From Paenibacillus sp. PK3_47 (lineage in GTDB: Bacteria > Bacillota > Bacilli > Paenibacillales > Paenibacillaceae), in the NCBI RefSeq assembly GCF_023520895.1, contig NZ_CP026029.1, positions 3,968,001-4,032,000 on the forward strand: a DNA stretch of 64,000 nt, in the 5' to 3' direction. Positions 49,925 to 58,748 of this stretch are shown here, piece after piece (the first letter of the stretch is position 1; every line of letters starts with the position of its first letter). The notes below the pieces were generated by a model that made no database searches, was not told the DNA's origin, and worked only from the letters and a program-made list of their open reading frames with translations. The translations under genes were made by a program, and so were the position numbers.

Positions 49925-51115
49925 TTACTGCTTCAATGTTTCAGTGCCCAGATTATAGGTCTGCACAAGCTTCCACTTGCCGTCTGCTGATTTCTTAACG
50001 GTAGAAACGGTATAGGAACGGGTATCCTGAAACTGCGGGCCTTGTAGTTTCTTGGTGGTTTGCACCGCATAGATAGCGGCTTCAGTGCCTGTGTAATCAA
50101 TGATTCTGGAAGATTCAATGGCAGCCTCCAAATCATAGACACGGAAAACCTGGGCGAGAATCTGTCTGGTCTGCTCCAGTGCAGGCGAGGACTCATCAAT
50201 GGTGCTTATGGCTCCTTCCAGATCTTCTTGGTTAGAGTAATCGATATTGGCCTGGAGAACTGCTTTGATGGCATCTTCATCCGCTTGTGGAACGGATTCT
50301 GCTGCGGTCATCTCTTCCTCCGGCAGGTAATATTGAATGGCCTGTACTTGAAGGCTGCTGATTGTCCAATCTGCGCTGGTGCTGCTTCTGGTCAGCGAAT
50401 AGATGTATTCCGCTTTGCTGTCCGGCATGAAGGAACCGCTGATGATGTCCGTAGTTTCGATCGTGCGTACGGTGGCTTCCTTATCTGTCGCATCAAGGAC
50501 ATCCAGCTGAAGAATGGATGTGGCCGTATCGTATTTCTTCGCCTGTTCTTTCAGTGACGGCTCAATCTGTATAAGCGGCGACCGCGGATCGATCAGGCTC
50601 ATGAAGCCTTCTGTATCCTCGCCATTGGAGTAATCAATATATTTCTCAAACAGTGCATTGATGCCTTCCATATCTACAGTTTGTTTTTGAACACTTGTGA
50701 TTTGGACTGTCTTTGCTTTGGCATCCCAGCTGACAGCATTGCCTGTCGCTTCACTCACAAAACGCAGCGGAACATAAGTAACATTGCTGATCATCTTAGG
50801 AGCGGCAGCCAGCTGCTTCACCGTTCCATTAATAGTCGCTTTTTTGCTGCCGATCTGGAGCTTGATTGTGAGACCTTCTTTGGCGGCTGTGATGGAACTT
50901 GTCTTCGCGTCCCAAGTCAGATCCAGGCCAAGCTTCTCAAAAACAGGCCGCATAGGAACGAGGATGGAATTGTTCTCCTGCAGTGGAGCGCTGTTCGTCA
51001 GGTTGAGCTTCTGCTGGTCGATGAATACCGTAACAGGCTGCTCTGCAGCGGCAGCCGTCAGGCTGATGGTACCGGACAAAGCAAGGACGGCTAAGAAACC
51101 GGGAATGACTTTCAT
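49925..51115 (-). CDS. Secreted stalk-domain (copper amine oxidase N-like) protein
   Basis: 396 residues with a signal peptide (cleavage near AAAA-EQP, ~24). Residues ~28-145 form the copper amine oxidase N-terminal-like stalk domain, common in Paenibacillus surface proteins (ILVPMRPVFEKLGLDLTWDA, TYVPLRFVSEATGNAVSWDA). Then come two related ~120-residue segments (INALFEKYIDYSNGEDTEGF and IKAVLQANIDYSNQEDLEGA) that look like tandem SnoaL/NTF2-like domains. AAAGGAGA precedes the ATG. It is probably a wall-associated or secreted protein; role unknown. Confidence 0.88.
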   Translation of the reverse strand: MKVIPGFLAVLALSGTISLTAAAAEQPVTVFIDQQKLNLTNSAPLQENNSILVPMRPVFEKLGLDLTWDAKTSSITAAKEGLTIKLQIGSKKATINGTVKQLAAAPKMISNVTYVPLRFVSEATGNAVSWDAKAKTVQITSVQKQTVDMEGINALFEKYIDYSNGEDTEGFMSLIDPRSPLIQIEPSLKEQAKKYDTATSILQLDVLDATDKEATVRTIETTDIISGSFMPDSKAEYIYSLTRSSTSADWTISSLQVQAIQYYLPEEEMTAAESVPQADEDAIKAVLQANIDYSNQEDLEGAISTIDESSPALEQTRQILAQVFRVYDLEAAIESSRIIDYTGTEAAIYAVQTTKKLQGPQFQDTRSYTVSTVKKSADGKWKLVQTYNLGTETLKQ

Positions 51116-51268
51116 GGCGGATTATCTCCTTTAGTATATGTACTTGGTCGCATCGGCAGATGGACTTAACCATTATAAAAGCTAAGGAAGGATCGGGAAA
51201 TATCCTGTATGGGATATGTAAATGCGTTGTTTACGTAATAAATATCAGGGTGAGTGATAAATTAGTTA

Positions 51269-51297
51269 TTGATACGGGCACTTATATATGCTACTAT
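51269..51297 (+). promoter_or_regulatory. Promoter of the Tad operon
   Basis: TTGATA (51269-51274), 17 bases, TACTAT (51292-51297). Start expected near 51304, about 20 bases before the leader hairpin. Confidence 0.6.
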
Positions 51298-51325
51298 AGC
51301 TGTAAATTATAGGAATTGTGACGGA

Positions 51326-51372
51326 AGCACCGTTCATTGACCGTATTTCACGGTTTTTGACGGTGCTTTTTT
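51326..51372 (+). terminator. Leader terminator/attenuator before the Tad operon
   Basis: AGCACCGT (51326-51333) pairs with ACGGTGCT (51360-51367), with an inner stem ACCGT/ACGGT (51340-51344/51350-51354), followed by T. An alternative hairpin ACGG (51321-51324)/CCGT (51330-51333) competes with the outer stem. It lies between the promoter and the first gene. Confidence 0.65.
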
Positions 51373-51415
51373 GCTGTCTGCAGTTCTGAATATGAAGCTG
51401 AAGGGAGTGGATGGT

Positions 51416-52588
51416 ATGGCGGCAAGGATCGTGCTTGCAGTGCGGGAGAGTCAATATATAGGACCCTTACTGCATTACGTGCATCACAGCAATTATGGGG
51501 CACTGCTGCGGGTGACGGCTTTTAGCCGGCTGGATACGTTCATGGAATTTATGAAAGGCGAAGAAGTGCCGGATGCGGTTGTAGGCGATCCCGCTTTCAT
51601 AGAGGCATGGCTGCTGGAAGGGAAGAATGCAGCTCCGTGGGCGCTCCTGAATGAAGACGGGAAATATTCAGGCAGAATTACCGGCAGCCTGGCCGGAGGT
51701 ACAGTGATTGACAAATATCAGGCGCTGCCGTCACTTCTGGAGTCGATCCTTCAGCTGTGTGATGTGAAACGGAGTAAGACCTCTATCGCAGCCAAGGAAG
51801 CGACGCTACTGCTGGGAGTGGTCTCTGCGAACGGCAGCAGCGGTAAAACAACAGTCGCGCTTAATCTGGCTAAACAGCTGGGGGGCATGGGTTTATCTGT
51901 GTTTTATCTCAACCTGGAAAGTGTGGACAGCAGCGGGCTGTACCTGAGGCTGCCGTCCGGTGGTGCCCATGGACTGGAGCGCTTGCTGTACGAACTCAAA
52001 GCTCAAAGGGAGGAGGAGGGGAAAGACAATGCGCAGAAGCTGCAGCCGGGGAGGTATTGTGTCCGGAACGACAGTGTTCGCAGCGATGTATTCAGGCCGG
52101 TAGAGAACCTGAAGGAAATGCTGCAGATGACCCAGCAGGATGCAGCGGATTTGCTGGAGCTGCTGGGCAATGATGAACGCTATGATGCTGTCATCGTGGA
52201 TACAGGCAGTCTTGAAGAAGAGCGGGCAAAGGCCGTGCTGCAGCACTGCGGCATGGTGTTATGGGTGCTGAGAAATGATGAGACAAGCATGGTTAAGACA
52301 TCCAGGTGGCTTGAATACTTTGGCAGTCCGCATTCCGGGCTTCAGGAGGATATAGGGGGCAAGAGCCGGTTTGTGCTTAATTTTGCAGAGGAGCCGGCTA
52401 TGAATCATAAGCCTGTTCCCCAAGGAATACGCCTGGATGGAATGCTTCCTTTTATCCCTTCCTGGGGACTCCACCATGGGGAGCTTTGCCTGAACTCACC
52501 GCAATTTCTGGAAGGTATACAGCAGCTCTGCAGGGGAATTATTGAGCCGGCCCTGCCGCGGGTATTTACCGGCAGCCTGTATGAATGA
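51416..52588 (+). CDS. CpaE/TadZ-like pilus localisation ATPase
   Basis: 390 residues. A receiver-like N-terminal region (~1-115) lacks a clear phosphorylatable Asp; the ParA/MinD-type P-loop is SANGSSGKTTV (~137-147). It lacks the signature lysine of KGGxGKT, which may affect dimerisation. The Walker B region is DAVIVDTGSL. TadZ proteins position the pilus machine at the cell envelope. AAGGGAGTGG lies 5 bases before ATG 51416; the frame is open from 51371. First gene of the ten-gene operon; it overlaps tadA by 8 bases. Confidence 0.85.
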   Translation: MAARIVLAVRESQYIGPLLHYVHHSNYGALLRVTAFSRLDTFMEFMKGEEVPDAVVGDPAFIEAWLLEGKNAAPWALLNEDGKYSGRITGSLAGGTVIDKYQALPSLLESILQLCDVKRSKTSIAAKEATLLLGVVSANGSSGKTTVALNLAKQLGGMGLSVFYLNLESVDSSGLYLRLPSGGAHGLERLLYELKAQREEEGKDNAQKLQPGRYCVRNDSVRSDVFRPVENLKEMLQMTQQDAADLLELLGNDERYDAVIVDTGSLEEERAKAVLQHCGMVLWVLRNDETSMVKTSRWLEYFGSPHSGLQEDIGGKSRFVLNFAEEPAMNHKPVPQGIRLDGMLPFIPSWGLHHGELCLNSPQFLEGIQQLCRGIIEPALPRVFTGSLYE

Positions 52589-53849
52589 GGAGATGTTCAG
52601 GAAGCTGCGCAGTGAGATCCGGGCCGGACTGGATGTAACTTCCGCAGTCGGGAACCGGGAGCTTGCTTCCTATATTGAACGCGTGATTCTGGAAATGGAC
52701 AGTCTGCGGTATTTGACGGCCCAGGAGAAGCACGCACTGATCAAAAAGCTGTTCGATTCCTTCCGGGGGCTGGACGTGCTGCAGCCGCTGGTGGATAACC
52801 CGAACATCACAGAGATTATGATCAACAGCCATGAGGAGATTTTTGTGGAAGAAGACGGGGCGATCCGCCGTCTTCCGCTGGCCTTTGAGTCCCGAAGCAG
52901 GCTGGAGGATATCATTCAGACGGTGGTGTCCGGGGTGAACCGGGTGGTGAATGATTCCACGCCGATTGTGGATGCGCGGCTCAGGGACGGCTCACGTGTC
53001 AATATTGTGCTCCCGCCGGTTGCGCTTAAGGGACCGGCGATGACAATCCGCAAATTTCCGGAGACGCCGATGACCATGAGCGAGCTGGTGAGGCGGGAGG
53101 CTATAAGCGGGGAGGCGGCTGAGCTGCTGAAGATTCTGGTGGCCGCCAAGTATAACATTTTTATCAGCGGAGGTACCGGTTCAGGCAAGACTACCTTCCT
53201 CAATGCCCTGTCGCAGTTTATTCCGCCGCAGGAACGGGTGATTACAGTAGAGGATTCAGCGGAGCTGCAGATCGTCACCGTGCCGAATCTGGTCTCGCTG
53301 GAGACCAGAAATGCGAACACGGAAGGCCGGGGCGAGATCAGCATCCGTGATCTGATCCGGTCATCGCTGCGGATGCGCCCGAACCGGATTGTGGTCGGTG
53401 AGGTCCGGGGAGCGGAATGTCTGGACATGCTCCAGGCGATGAATACAGGCCATGACGGTTCGCTTAGTTCAGGCCATTCAAACAGCGCACAGGATATGCT
53501 CAGCCGCCTGGAGACGATGGTGCTCAGCGCAGCCGAGCTGCCGGTAGCAGTGGTCCGCCAGCAGATCGGCTCAGCGATAGACATCTTCGTGCATTTGTCC
53601 CGGCTGAGGGACCGTTCACGCCGGGTGATGGAGATCAGCGAGGTTGCCGGGCTGCGGGACGGGGAGGTTGTACTGAATCCTTTATATGAGTTCCGGGAAA
53701 CGGGAGAGTACGAAGGAAAGGTGCAGGGGGGACTTGTTCCGTGCGGAAATCCTCTGCTGCACAGCGGGAAGCTGAAGATGGCCGGATTAACGGACTATCC
53801 GCTGGCCTGCTACAGCGGCAGACCCGGGCAGAAGGAGGCGGTGTTCTGA
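52581..53849 (+). CDS. tadA: TadA/CpaF pilus assembly ATPase
   Basis: 422 residues. Walker A GGTGSGKTT is at 197-205; Walker B region RIVVGEVRGAECLDMLQAMN and His box TGHDGSLSSGHSN are those of TadA/CpaF, a GspE-type secretion ATPase. The N-terminal domain (~1-170) includes VDNPNITEIMINSHEEIFVE. It powers pilus assembly from the cytoplasm. It starts at ATG 52581 inside the end of the previous gene, so is translationally coupled; ATG 52593 is an alternative. Confidence 0.95.
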   Translation: MNEEMFRKLRSEIRAGLDVTSAVGNRELASYIERVILEMDSLRYLTAQEKHALIKKLFDSFRGLDVLQPLVDNPNITEIMINSHEEIFVEEDGAIRRLPLAFESRSRLEDIIQTVVSGVNRVVNDSTPIVDARLRDGSRVNIVLPPVALKGPAMTIRKFPETPMTMSELVRREAISGEAAELLKILVAAKYNIFISGGTGSGKTTFLNALSQFIPPQERVITVEDSAELQIVTVPNLVSLETRNANTEGRGEISIRDLIRSSLRMRPNRIVVGEVRGAECLDMLQAMNTGHDGSLSSGHSNSAQDMLSRLETMVLSAAELPVAVVRQQIGSAIDIFVHLSRLRDRSRRVMEISEVAGLRDGEVVLNPLYEFRETGEYEGKVQGGLVPCGNPLLHSGKLKMAGLTDYPLACYSGRPGQKEAVF

Positions 53850-54682
53850 TTCAGCTGTTGAAGAAAGCCGGGATGCGAAAGAAGTTACCGGCAGACAAAA
53901 GACGGTCAGAAGGAGAGGCGGGATATTCAGGCCAGGCACAGCTGCCGGACTATACGGTGTACTTACTGGCGCCACTATCCAAAATGCTGGCCAGGCTGGC
54001 AGGCGGGGCAGTACTGCTGGGAATCGGATATCTTTTTTATCATAATCTGCTGCTGTCCCTGCTGCTTGTACCAGGGGGAGCTTATGCCCCGCGGCTGCTT
54101 CGTGACTATCTGCTGCAGCGCCGCCGCTCTGCGCTCAACCTTCAGTTCAAGCAGACCTTGTTCTCCCTGTCTTCCTCGCTGTCCGCCGGAAGATCAGTGG
54201 AGAATGCGTTCCGCGAGGCAGTAGAGGATCTGCGGATGCTCGACCCGGAGGGCGGGAGCGATATGATCTTTGAGCTGAATATCATCTGTGCGCGCATGGA
54301 ATACGGCCAGCCGGTGGAGGAAGCGCTGCATGATTTCAGCAGGCGGGCAGGCATGGAGGATGTGGAGCGGTTCGCGGATGTGTTCTCGGTCTGCAAACGG
54401 ACAGGGGGTGACCTTGTAGAAGTGGTGCGGCGCACCTCTGCTGTTATTGGCGAGAAGCTAGACATCCAGCAGGATATTGCCGTCAGCATCGCCCAGAAGA
54501 AATTTGAGGCCAAGGCGTTGCTTGTGTCCCCGCTGGGAATGGTGCTGTTCATGAGTCTGGCGGCAGGGGACTACATGGCGCCAATGTATACCGGCGCTGG
54601 AATGGTAATTTCCACTCTGGCACTGGCGGGATTGTTTCTCTGTTATCTCTGGACTGTGAAGATTATGGACATTCCGCTGTAA
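53846..54682 (+). CDS. tadB: TadB pilus assembly inner-membrane protein
   Basis: About 278 residues. Membrane spans near the N-terminus (LAPLSKMLARLAGGAVLLGI, LLLSLLLVPGGAYAPRLLRD) and at the C-terminus flank a GspF-like T2SS_F domain (KQTLFSLSSSLSAGRSVENA, EDVERFADVFSVCKRTGGDL). TadB and TadC form the platform under the pilus. AAGGAGG at 53832-53838 lies within the tadA end, and the codon at the right distance is CTG 53846; TTG 53858 and ATG 53873 are the next starts. The start is thus uncertain and may be non-standard. Confidence 0.88.
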   Translation: MIQLLKKAGMRKKLPADKRRSEGEAGYSGQAQLPDYTVYLLAPLSKMLARLAGGAVLLGIGYLFYHNLLLSLLLVPGGAYAPRLLRDYLLQRRRSALNLQFKQTLFSLSSSLSAGRSVENAFREAVEDLRMLDPEGGSDMIFELNIICARMEYGQPVEEALHDFSRRAGMEDVERFADVFSVCKRTGGDLVEVVRRTSAVIGEKLDIQQDIAVSIAQKKFEAKALLVSPLGMVLFMSLAAGDYMAPMYTGAGMVISTLALAGLFLCYLWTVKIMDIPL

Positions 54683-54695
54683 AGGAGGTGAGAAG

Positions 54696-55568
54696 GTGCG
54701 GTGGTTATGCATATCCGTGCTCGTGGCATGTACATCCTGCTGGGTGCTGCTATATTTCAAAAGCGGCAGCCGTTATGCAGGTCTGCGGCGGCTGCCAATG
54801 GAAGGGCTGCGGCTGCGCAGACTTGGTGAACCCTTCTTACTGGCCATCGAGAAAGGGAAGCTCAGCGTTTATATCCCCGCCGTCATGTTCAGGATTCAGC
54901 GGTCGCTGCAGCACAGGTACGGGATGCGGCATAGTGCAGAACGGACGCTGCTGTTCATAGGGGAGCTGTTCAGCTACAGCTGGCTGTCCGCAGCCGGCGG
55001 AAGCGTGCTGACACTGCTCAGCGGGGAGAGGGCCGGTGTTTTCCTGGGCGGATTTATGGCTGCGGTGCTTCCGGTTGCGCTCGTGAGAGACCTGCATCAA
55101 AAAGTGAAGCTGCGGGAGCAGAGCATTCTGCTGGAGCTCCCGGAGCTGCTGAACAGCATTGTCCTGCTCGTAGGCGCCGGTGAGAATGTGCAGCGGGCGA
55201 TTATCCGCTGTATTGACAGCCGCAAGGGAGATTTCAGCCATCCGCTGTACAAAGAGCTGTCCCTGATGACGGGGGAATGGGACAGCGGTTACTCATTCCA
55301 GCAGGCATTCGAGAATTTCAGCAAGCGCTGTGCAGTGCAGGAGGTGTCGCTGTTTACGACTACGGTGCTGCTTAATTACCGCAGGGGAGGAAATGATTTT
55401 GTCTTGTCGCTGCGGGATCTTTCGCGGATGCTCTGGGAGAAGCGGAAGGCGATCAGCCGTACACGCGGAGAGCAGGCTTCATCCAAATTAGTGTTTCCGA
55501 TGGTGGTAATCTTTTTAATTGTAATCGTTCTGGTTGGGTCACCGGCGTTGATGATGCTGAAAATGTAG
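54696..55568 (+). CDS. tadC: TadC pilus assembly inner-membrane protein
   Basis: 290 residues. N-terminal span (~3-22), two spans near 85-130, a GspF-like domain (ELPELLNSIVLLVGAGENVQ, ENFSKRCAVQEVSLFTTTVL) and a C-terminal span. Partner of TadB. GTG 54696 follows AAAGGAGGTGAG. Only 13 bases after tadB. Confidence 0.92.
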   Translation: MRWLCISVLVACTSCWVLLYFKSGSRYAGLRRLPMEGLRLRRLGEPFLLAIEKGKLSVYIPAVMFRIQRSLQHRYGMRHSAERTLLFIGELFSYSWLSAAGGSVLTLLSGERAGVFLGGFMAAVLPVALVRDLHQKVKLREQSILLELPELLNSIVLLVGAGENVQRAIIRCIDSRKGDFSHPLYKELSLMTGEWDSGYSFQQAFENFSKRCAVQEVSLFTTTVLLNYRRGGNDFVLSLRDLSRMLWEKRKAISRTRGEQASSKLVFPMVVIFLIVIVLVGSPALMMLKM

Positions 55569-55581
55569 GAGGAGGAAGAAC

Positions 55582-55770
55582 ATGATAACAGTGCTGACTG
55601 AAGGCGCAAAGAGCTTGTGGAAGGAAGAAGAGGGCCTGGGTACGCTGGAGATGATCATGATTATTGCGGTGCTGATTGCTGTGGTGCTGCTGTTTAAAGA
55701 CAAGATTCAGGATGTGGTTGAAGCGCTGATCAAAACAGCCGGTGAAAAAAGCCAGGAAGTATTTGAGTGA
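55582..55770 (+). CDS. Flp-like small pilin
   Basis: 62 residues. The prepilin site EEG-LGTLE gives Glu at +5 and is followed by a hydrophobic segment MIMIIAVLIAVVLLF, then a short amphipathic tail. This is the likely major pilin, cut by the prepilin peptidase encoded at 59791. AGGAGGAGG precedes the ATG. The next gene overlaps its stop by 4 bases. Confidence 0.88.
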   Translation: MITVLTEGAKSLWKEEEGLGTLEMIMIIAVLIAVVLLFKDKIQDVVEALIKTAGEKSQEVFE

Positions 55771-56429
55771 TAAGACTCGGGGACGACGAAGGCAGCTTTA
55801 CTGTAGAAGCATCCATGCTGCTGCCCGTCATTGTGGGGATTACGATGCTACTGCTCTTTTTCTGCCTCTACAGTTATCAGAAGTCCATGCTGCTGCAGAT
55901 CGCTTCAGTATCAACGGAGCGGGCCGCGTTCAACTGGGACAACAGCCGTAAATCAGCAGATGGTTCCTTTGCTGCAGGTGAATATGACTCACTGTATTGG
56001 CGGATCGGGGAGGACAACCTGCTGTCTTCCTTATTTGGGGGAGGCACAGGGGCCGGTGCCGTCACATTAGAACTTCCTGGGGAAGCTAAAGCCGGGGGAG
56101 CACTGCCTGTAATAAAGCTGCAGCAGTCTGCCGCGGTTGTTCCGGCTAACCTGACGGGGGAGATGCAGTATGCTTATGCACTTGCCGGACGGAAAGTAAG
56201 CGCCGAACTTAAGCATGTTCTCAATCTTCCGGTGCTGGATGGTCTGTTGGAGGATGGGGCCGATCCGAAAGTCACAGCCCGCTCTGTGGTGACTGAACCA
56301 GCCGAGTTCATAAGAACGGTGGACCTGATGCGTTATTACGGAGCCAAGTTCAAGGAAGCCGGGAACAGCAAATCCGGTACAGCCATGGATAAGCAAGACG
56401 CGTCCGCCATGATGTCTAAGCTGCGTTGA
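55767..56429 (+). CDS. TadE-like pseudopilin
   Basis: 220 residues from GTG 55767, overlapping the previous stop (GTGA). The prepilin motif is DDEG-SFTVE with Glu at +5, followed by ASMLLPVIVGITMLLLFFCL. The outside domain (~45-220) has no family beyond TadE-like. It would be a minor pilin that joins or primes the pilus. Confidence 0.85.
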   Translation: MIRLGDDEGSFTVEASMLLPVIVGITMLLLFFCLYSYQKSMLLQIASVSTERAAFNWDNSRKSADGSFAAGEYDSLYWRIGEDNLLSSLFGGGTGAGAVTLELPGEAKAGGALPVIKLQQSAAVVPANLTGEMQYAYALAGRKVSAELKHVLNLPVLDGLLEDGADPKVTARSVVTEPAEFIRTVDLMRYYGAKFKEAGNSKSGTAMDKQDASAMMSKLR

Positions 56430-56471
56430 ATCCTATGAAGATACGGTTAAGTCCGGGGAAGGGAGGTGCAT

Positions 56472-58736
56472 ATGAGGAAGAGTAGGGCTGGCGTTAATTC
56501 CTATAGATGGAAGCTGCAGATACTGAGGCGGAACGCTGGAACGGAAGGATCCGTCTCCATATTTCTGATTATGGTCCTGGCATTTGTATTTCTGTTTACC
56601 TCCGTACTGATTGATTATGCGCGGATTGCTGCAGCAAATGTGCAGGAGGAACGTCTGGCAAGAGCCGCAGTCCGCTCGGTAATGTCTTCTTATGATGTAG
56701 AGCTGCGCGAGAATTACGGTCTGTTCGCTTTTGGAGGTAAAGACGGCACCCAGCTGTTGTCGGTAGTGCTGAACGATAATTTCTATGAGAGCGGGCGGGG
56801 GGATGCCTTCAATCTATTACCGCTAAAGCTGGATTCCTCTGCCTTGAACCTCAGCAGGCCGCTTGGGAGTTACGAGGTTTTCCGCAGGGGGATTATGGAG
56901 GAGATGAAGTATAAGGCGCCTATTGATTTTGCGCTGGAGCTGGCCGGCAAGTTTAAGCCGTTGTCTGCGGCAATGGGGGAAGCCTCACGTTCGACCAAAG
57001 TGCTGGGCAAGCTGCAGCCCTTGTATGACGAACGGGAAGCAGCGCTTGATCAGATGATGCAGAAGCGGAAGGAAGCGGCGGAGAGCGGCAGGGAACTGCA
57101 GAAGCTGATTATGAATCCTCCGGGAAATTTAATAGCTTCAACTGCGCTGGGCGGCATTTCCTCTGCTGCTGATATTGCAGCAATGTACAGCGACTATGTC
57201 GGGAAATATTATGCCGATCTGTACCGGGACAAGAAGAAGGAATATGCAAGATATACTACTGAAATCAACCGTTATCTCAATCAGACGGGAGAACTGATTC
57301 CCAAGATTCCCAGGGCATTGTCTGAATTCCTTGCGAAGCATGCGAAGCTTATGGCGGAAGCCGGATCAGCGCTGCGGAAGGCAGCAGAACTGAATGAGCA
57401 GATGGGAACCATTCTGGAGCAGTCCCGGAGTAGCGGGGCTGAGAATGCACAGTATGCGGCCCAAGATTGGGATATCCCGGGAAGCGGTGGAGAGCTTAGT
57501 GCAGAGGCGCTTAGAAGGCTGCGTGAACAGGAAGAAGCCTTGATTATTGGAGCAGCGGAATTCAGTACCATGGAGAGTAATATTTCTGCACAGGAGTTAT
57601 CTTTCCGCTCAGTGGAGCCTGCAGTGTCGGGATTGCCGGGCGTGCTGAATCAGGCGGGAGGACTGAATGCAGATACAACCCTTCTGAACACCTCGGTTCT
57701 GACAGCTTCACAGGCGGTAAACGGCTATCTGCTTAATTACGGGAATGGCGGCGGCATGACTTCTGCCCAGACCGCGCAGATTGAAAATCACCGTACTTCG
57801 GATGCAGAGCGCAAGGGGATGGAACAGCAGGCCAAAACCAGGCTGGGGGATGCCATGAGGCTGCTGGACCAGCTTCGTACACTGGGGAACAGCGCCTCCG
57901 CGGCCACGGAACGCTATGGGCTGCTCCGCCAATACAGCAGTGAAATCAGCAGCTTCAATAACGGAATGGATGACGGGATGCCTGTTAATGGAGGGAGTAC
58001 AACAGATCCCTATAGTGCCGGAAGCTTATCGATGGATAAGGTCGATGGATTATACAGGGCAATCGGCAGCATTCTGGAGGGAGCGAGGGACAGGCTGTAT
58101 CAGACCGAATATTCGGCACAATATTTTCCGCATTTTGAGGTTTCGCAGCTGACTCCGCTGGTAACCGGCCCGGTTAGTGATTATGCCGAAGCTCTTGCAG
58201 CCTCGCTTGATCCGCATGCCCAGGAGCTCGAATATGTCCTGTACGGTTTTCATAACTCTGGAGGAAATTTGGCTGCGGCATATGGCGAGATCTTTGCGCT
58301 GAGGCTGGCTGTCCGCACCATGGAGGGGCTGACCGAGAGCGCCCGCTACAGCAATCCGCTGGCGGTTCTGGCAGCTGCACTGCTGTACGGTGTCCGGAAT
58401 GCTGTTCAGGATATGCTGCAACTATGTAAAACAGGAGAGATTCCGCTATCCAAATATCTGGATGTGAATTTGAGCTACCGTGATTATCTGCGGCTCTTCA
58501 TGCTGCTGCATGGAGCAGGGGAGGGGCAGCTGTCCCGCATGCTAGCCTTGATCCGGCTCAACACAGGAATTAATCCGCTGGAGAAGTATACCTATGCCTC
58601 ATCCGAAATCCGGATGGGCTTGCGGCTCTGGTTTCTGCCGGGAGTAGTCAAGCTGCTGGATTATACTGCCGGTCTCCCCGGCGATGTACAGGATAAGGTG
58701 TATTACAGAACGGTGAAAGCAGATTATTCCTATTAG
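56472..58736 (+). CDS. Giant TadG-like pseudopilin lacking Glu+5
   Basis: 754 residues from ATG 56472 (AAGGGAGGTG upstream). The N-terminus has the prepilin pattern GTEG-SVSIF then LIMVLAFVFLFTSVLI, but position +5 is Phe, not Glu. A very large extracellular region follows with long helical, partly coiled-coil stretches (AEAGSALRKAAELNEQMGTI; MLDQ.. and AMRLLDQLRTLGNSASAATE). In type II secretion the large tip pseudopilin GspK also lacks Glu+5, so a tip or adhesin role is an attractive inference. No known enzyme domain seen. Confidence 0.82.
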   Translation: MRKSRAGVNSYRWKLQILRRNAGTEGSVSIFLIMVLAFVFLFTSVLIDYARIAAANVQEERLARAAVRSVMSSYDVELRENYGLFAFGGKDGTQLLSVVLNDNFYESGRGDAFNLLPLKLDSSALNLSRPLGSYEVFRRGIMEEMKYKAPIDFALELAGKFKPLSAAMGEASRSTKVLGKLQPLYDEREAALDQMMQKRKEAAESGRELQKLIMNPPGNLIASTALGGISSAADIAAMYSDYVGKYYADLYRDKKKEYARYTTEINRYLNQTGELIPKIPRALSEFLAKHAKLMAEAGSALRKAAELNEQMGTILEQSRSSGAENAQYAAQDWDIPGSGGELSAEALRRLREQEEALIIGAAEFSTMESNISAQELSFRSVEPAVSGLPGVLNQAGGLNADTTLLNTSVLTASQAVNGYLLNYGNGGGMTSAQTAQIENHRTSDAERKGMEQQAKTRLGDAMRLLDQLRTLGNSASAATERYGLLRQYSSEISSFNNGMDDGMPVNGGSTTDPYSAGSLSMDKVDGLYRAIGSILEGARDRLYQTEYSAQYFPHFEVSQLTPLVTGPVSDYAEALAASLDPHAQELEYVLYGFHNSGGNLAAAYGEIFALRLAVRTMEGLTESARYSNPLAVLAAALLYGVRNAVQDMLQLCKTGEIPLSKYLDVNLSYRDYLRLFMLLHGAGEGQLSRMLALIRLNTGINPLEKYTYASSEIRMGLRLWFLPGVVKLLDYTAGLPGDVQDKVYYRTVKADYSY

Positions 58737-58748
58737 CGGAGGTGGGAG

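Noticed and set aside
51241-51415. c-di-GMP riboswitch in the Tad leader
   Set aside because: Looked for because c-di-GMP often controls pili, but the conserved GEMM core is not present. Only hairpins are seen.
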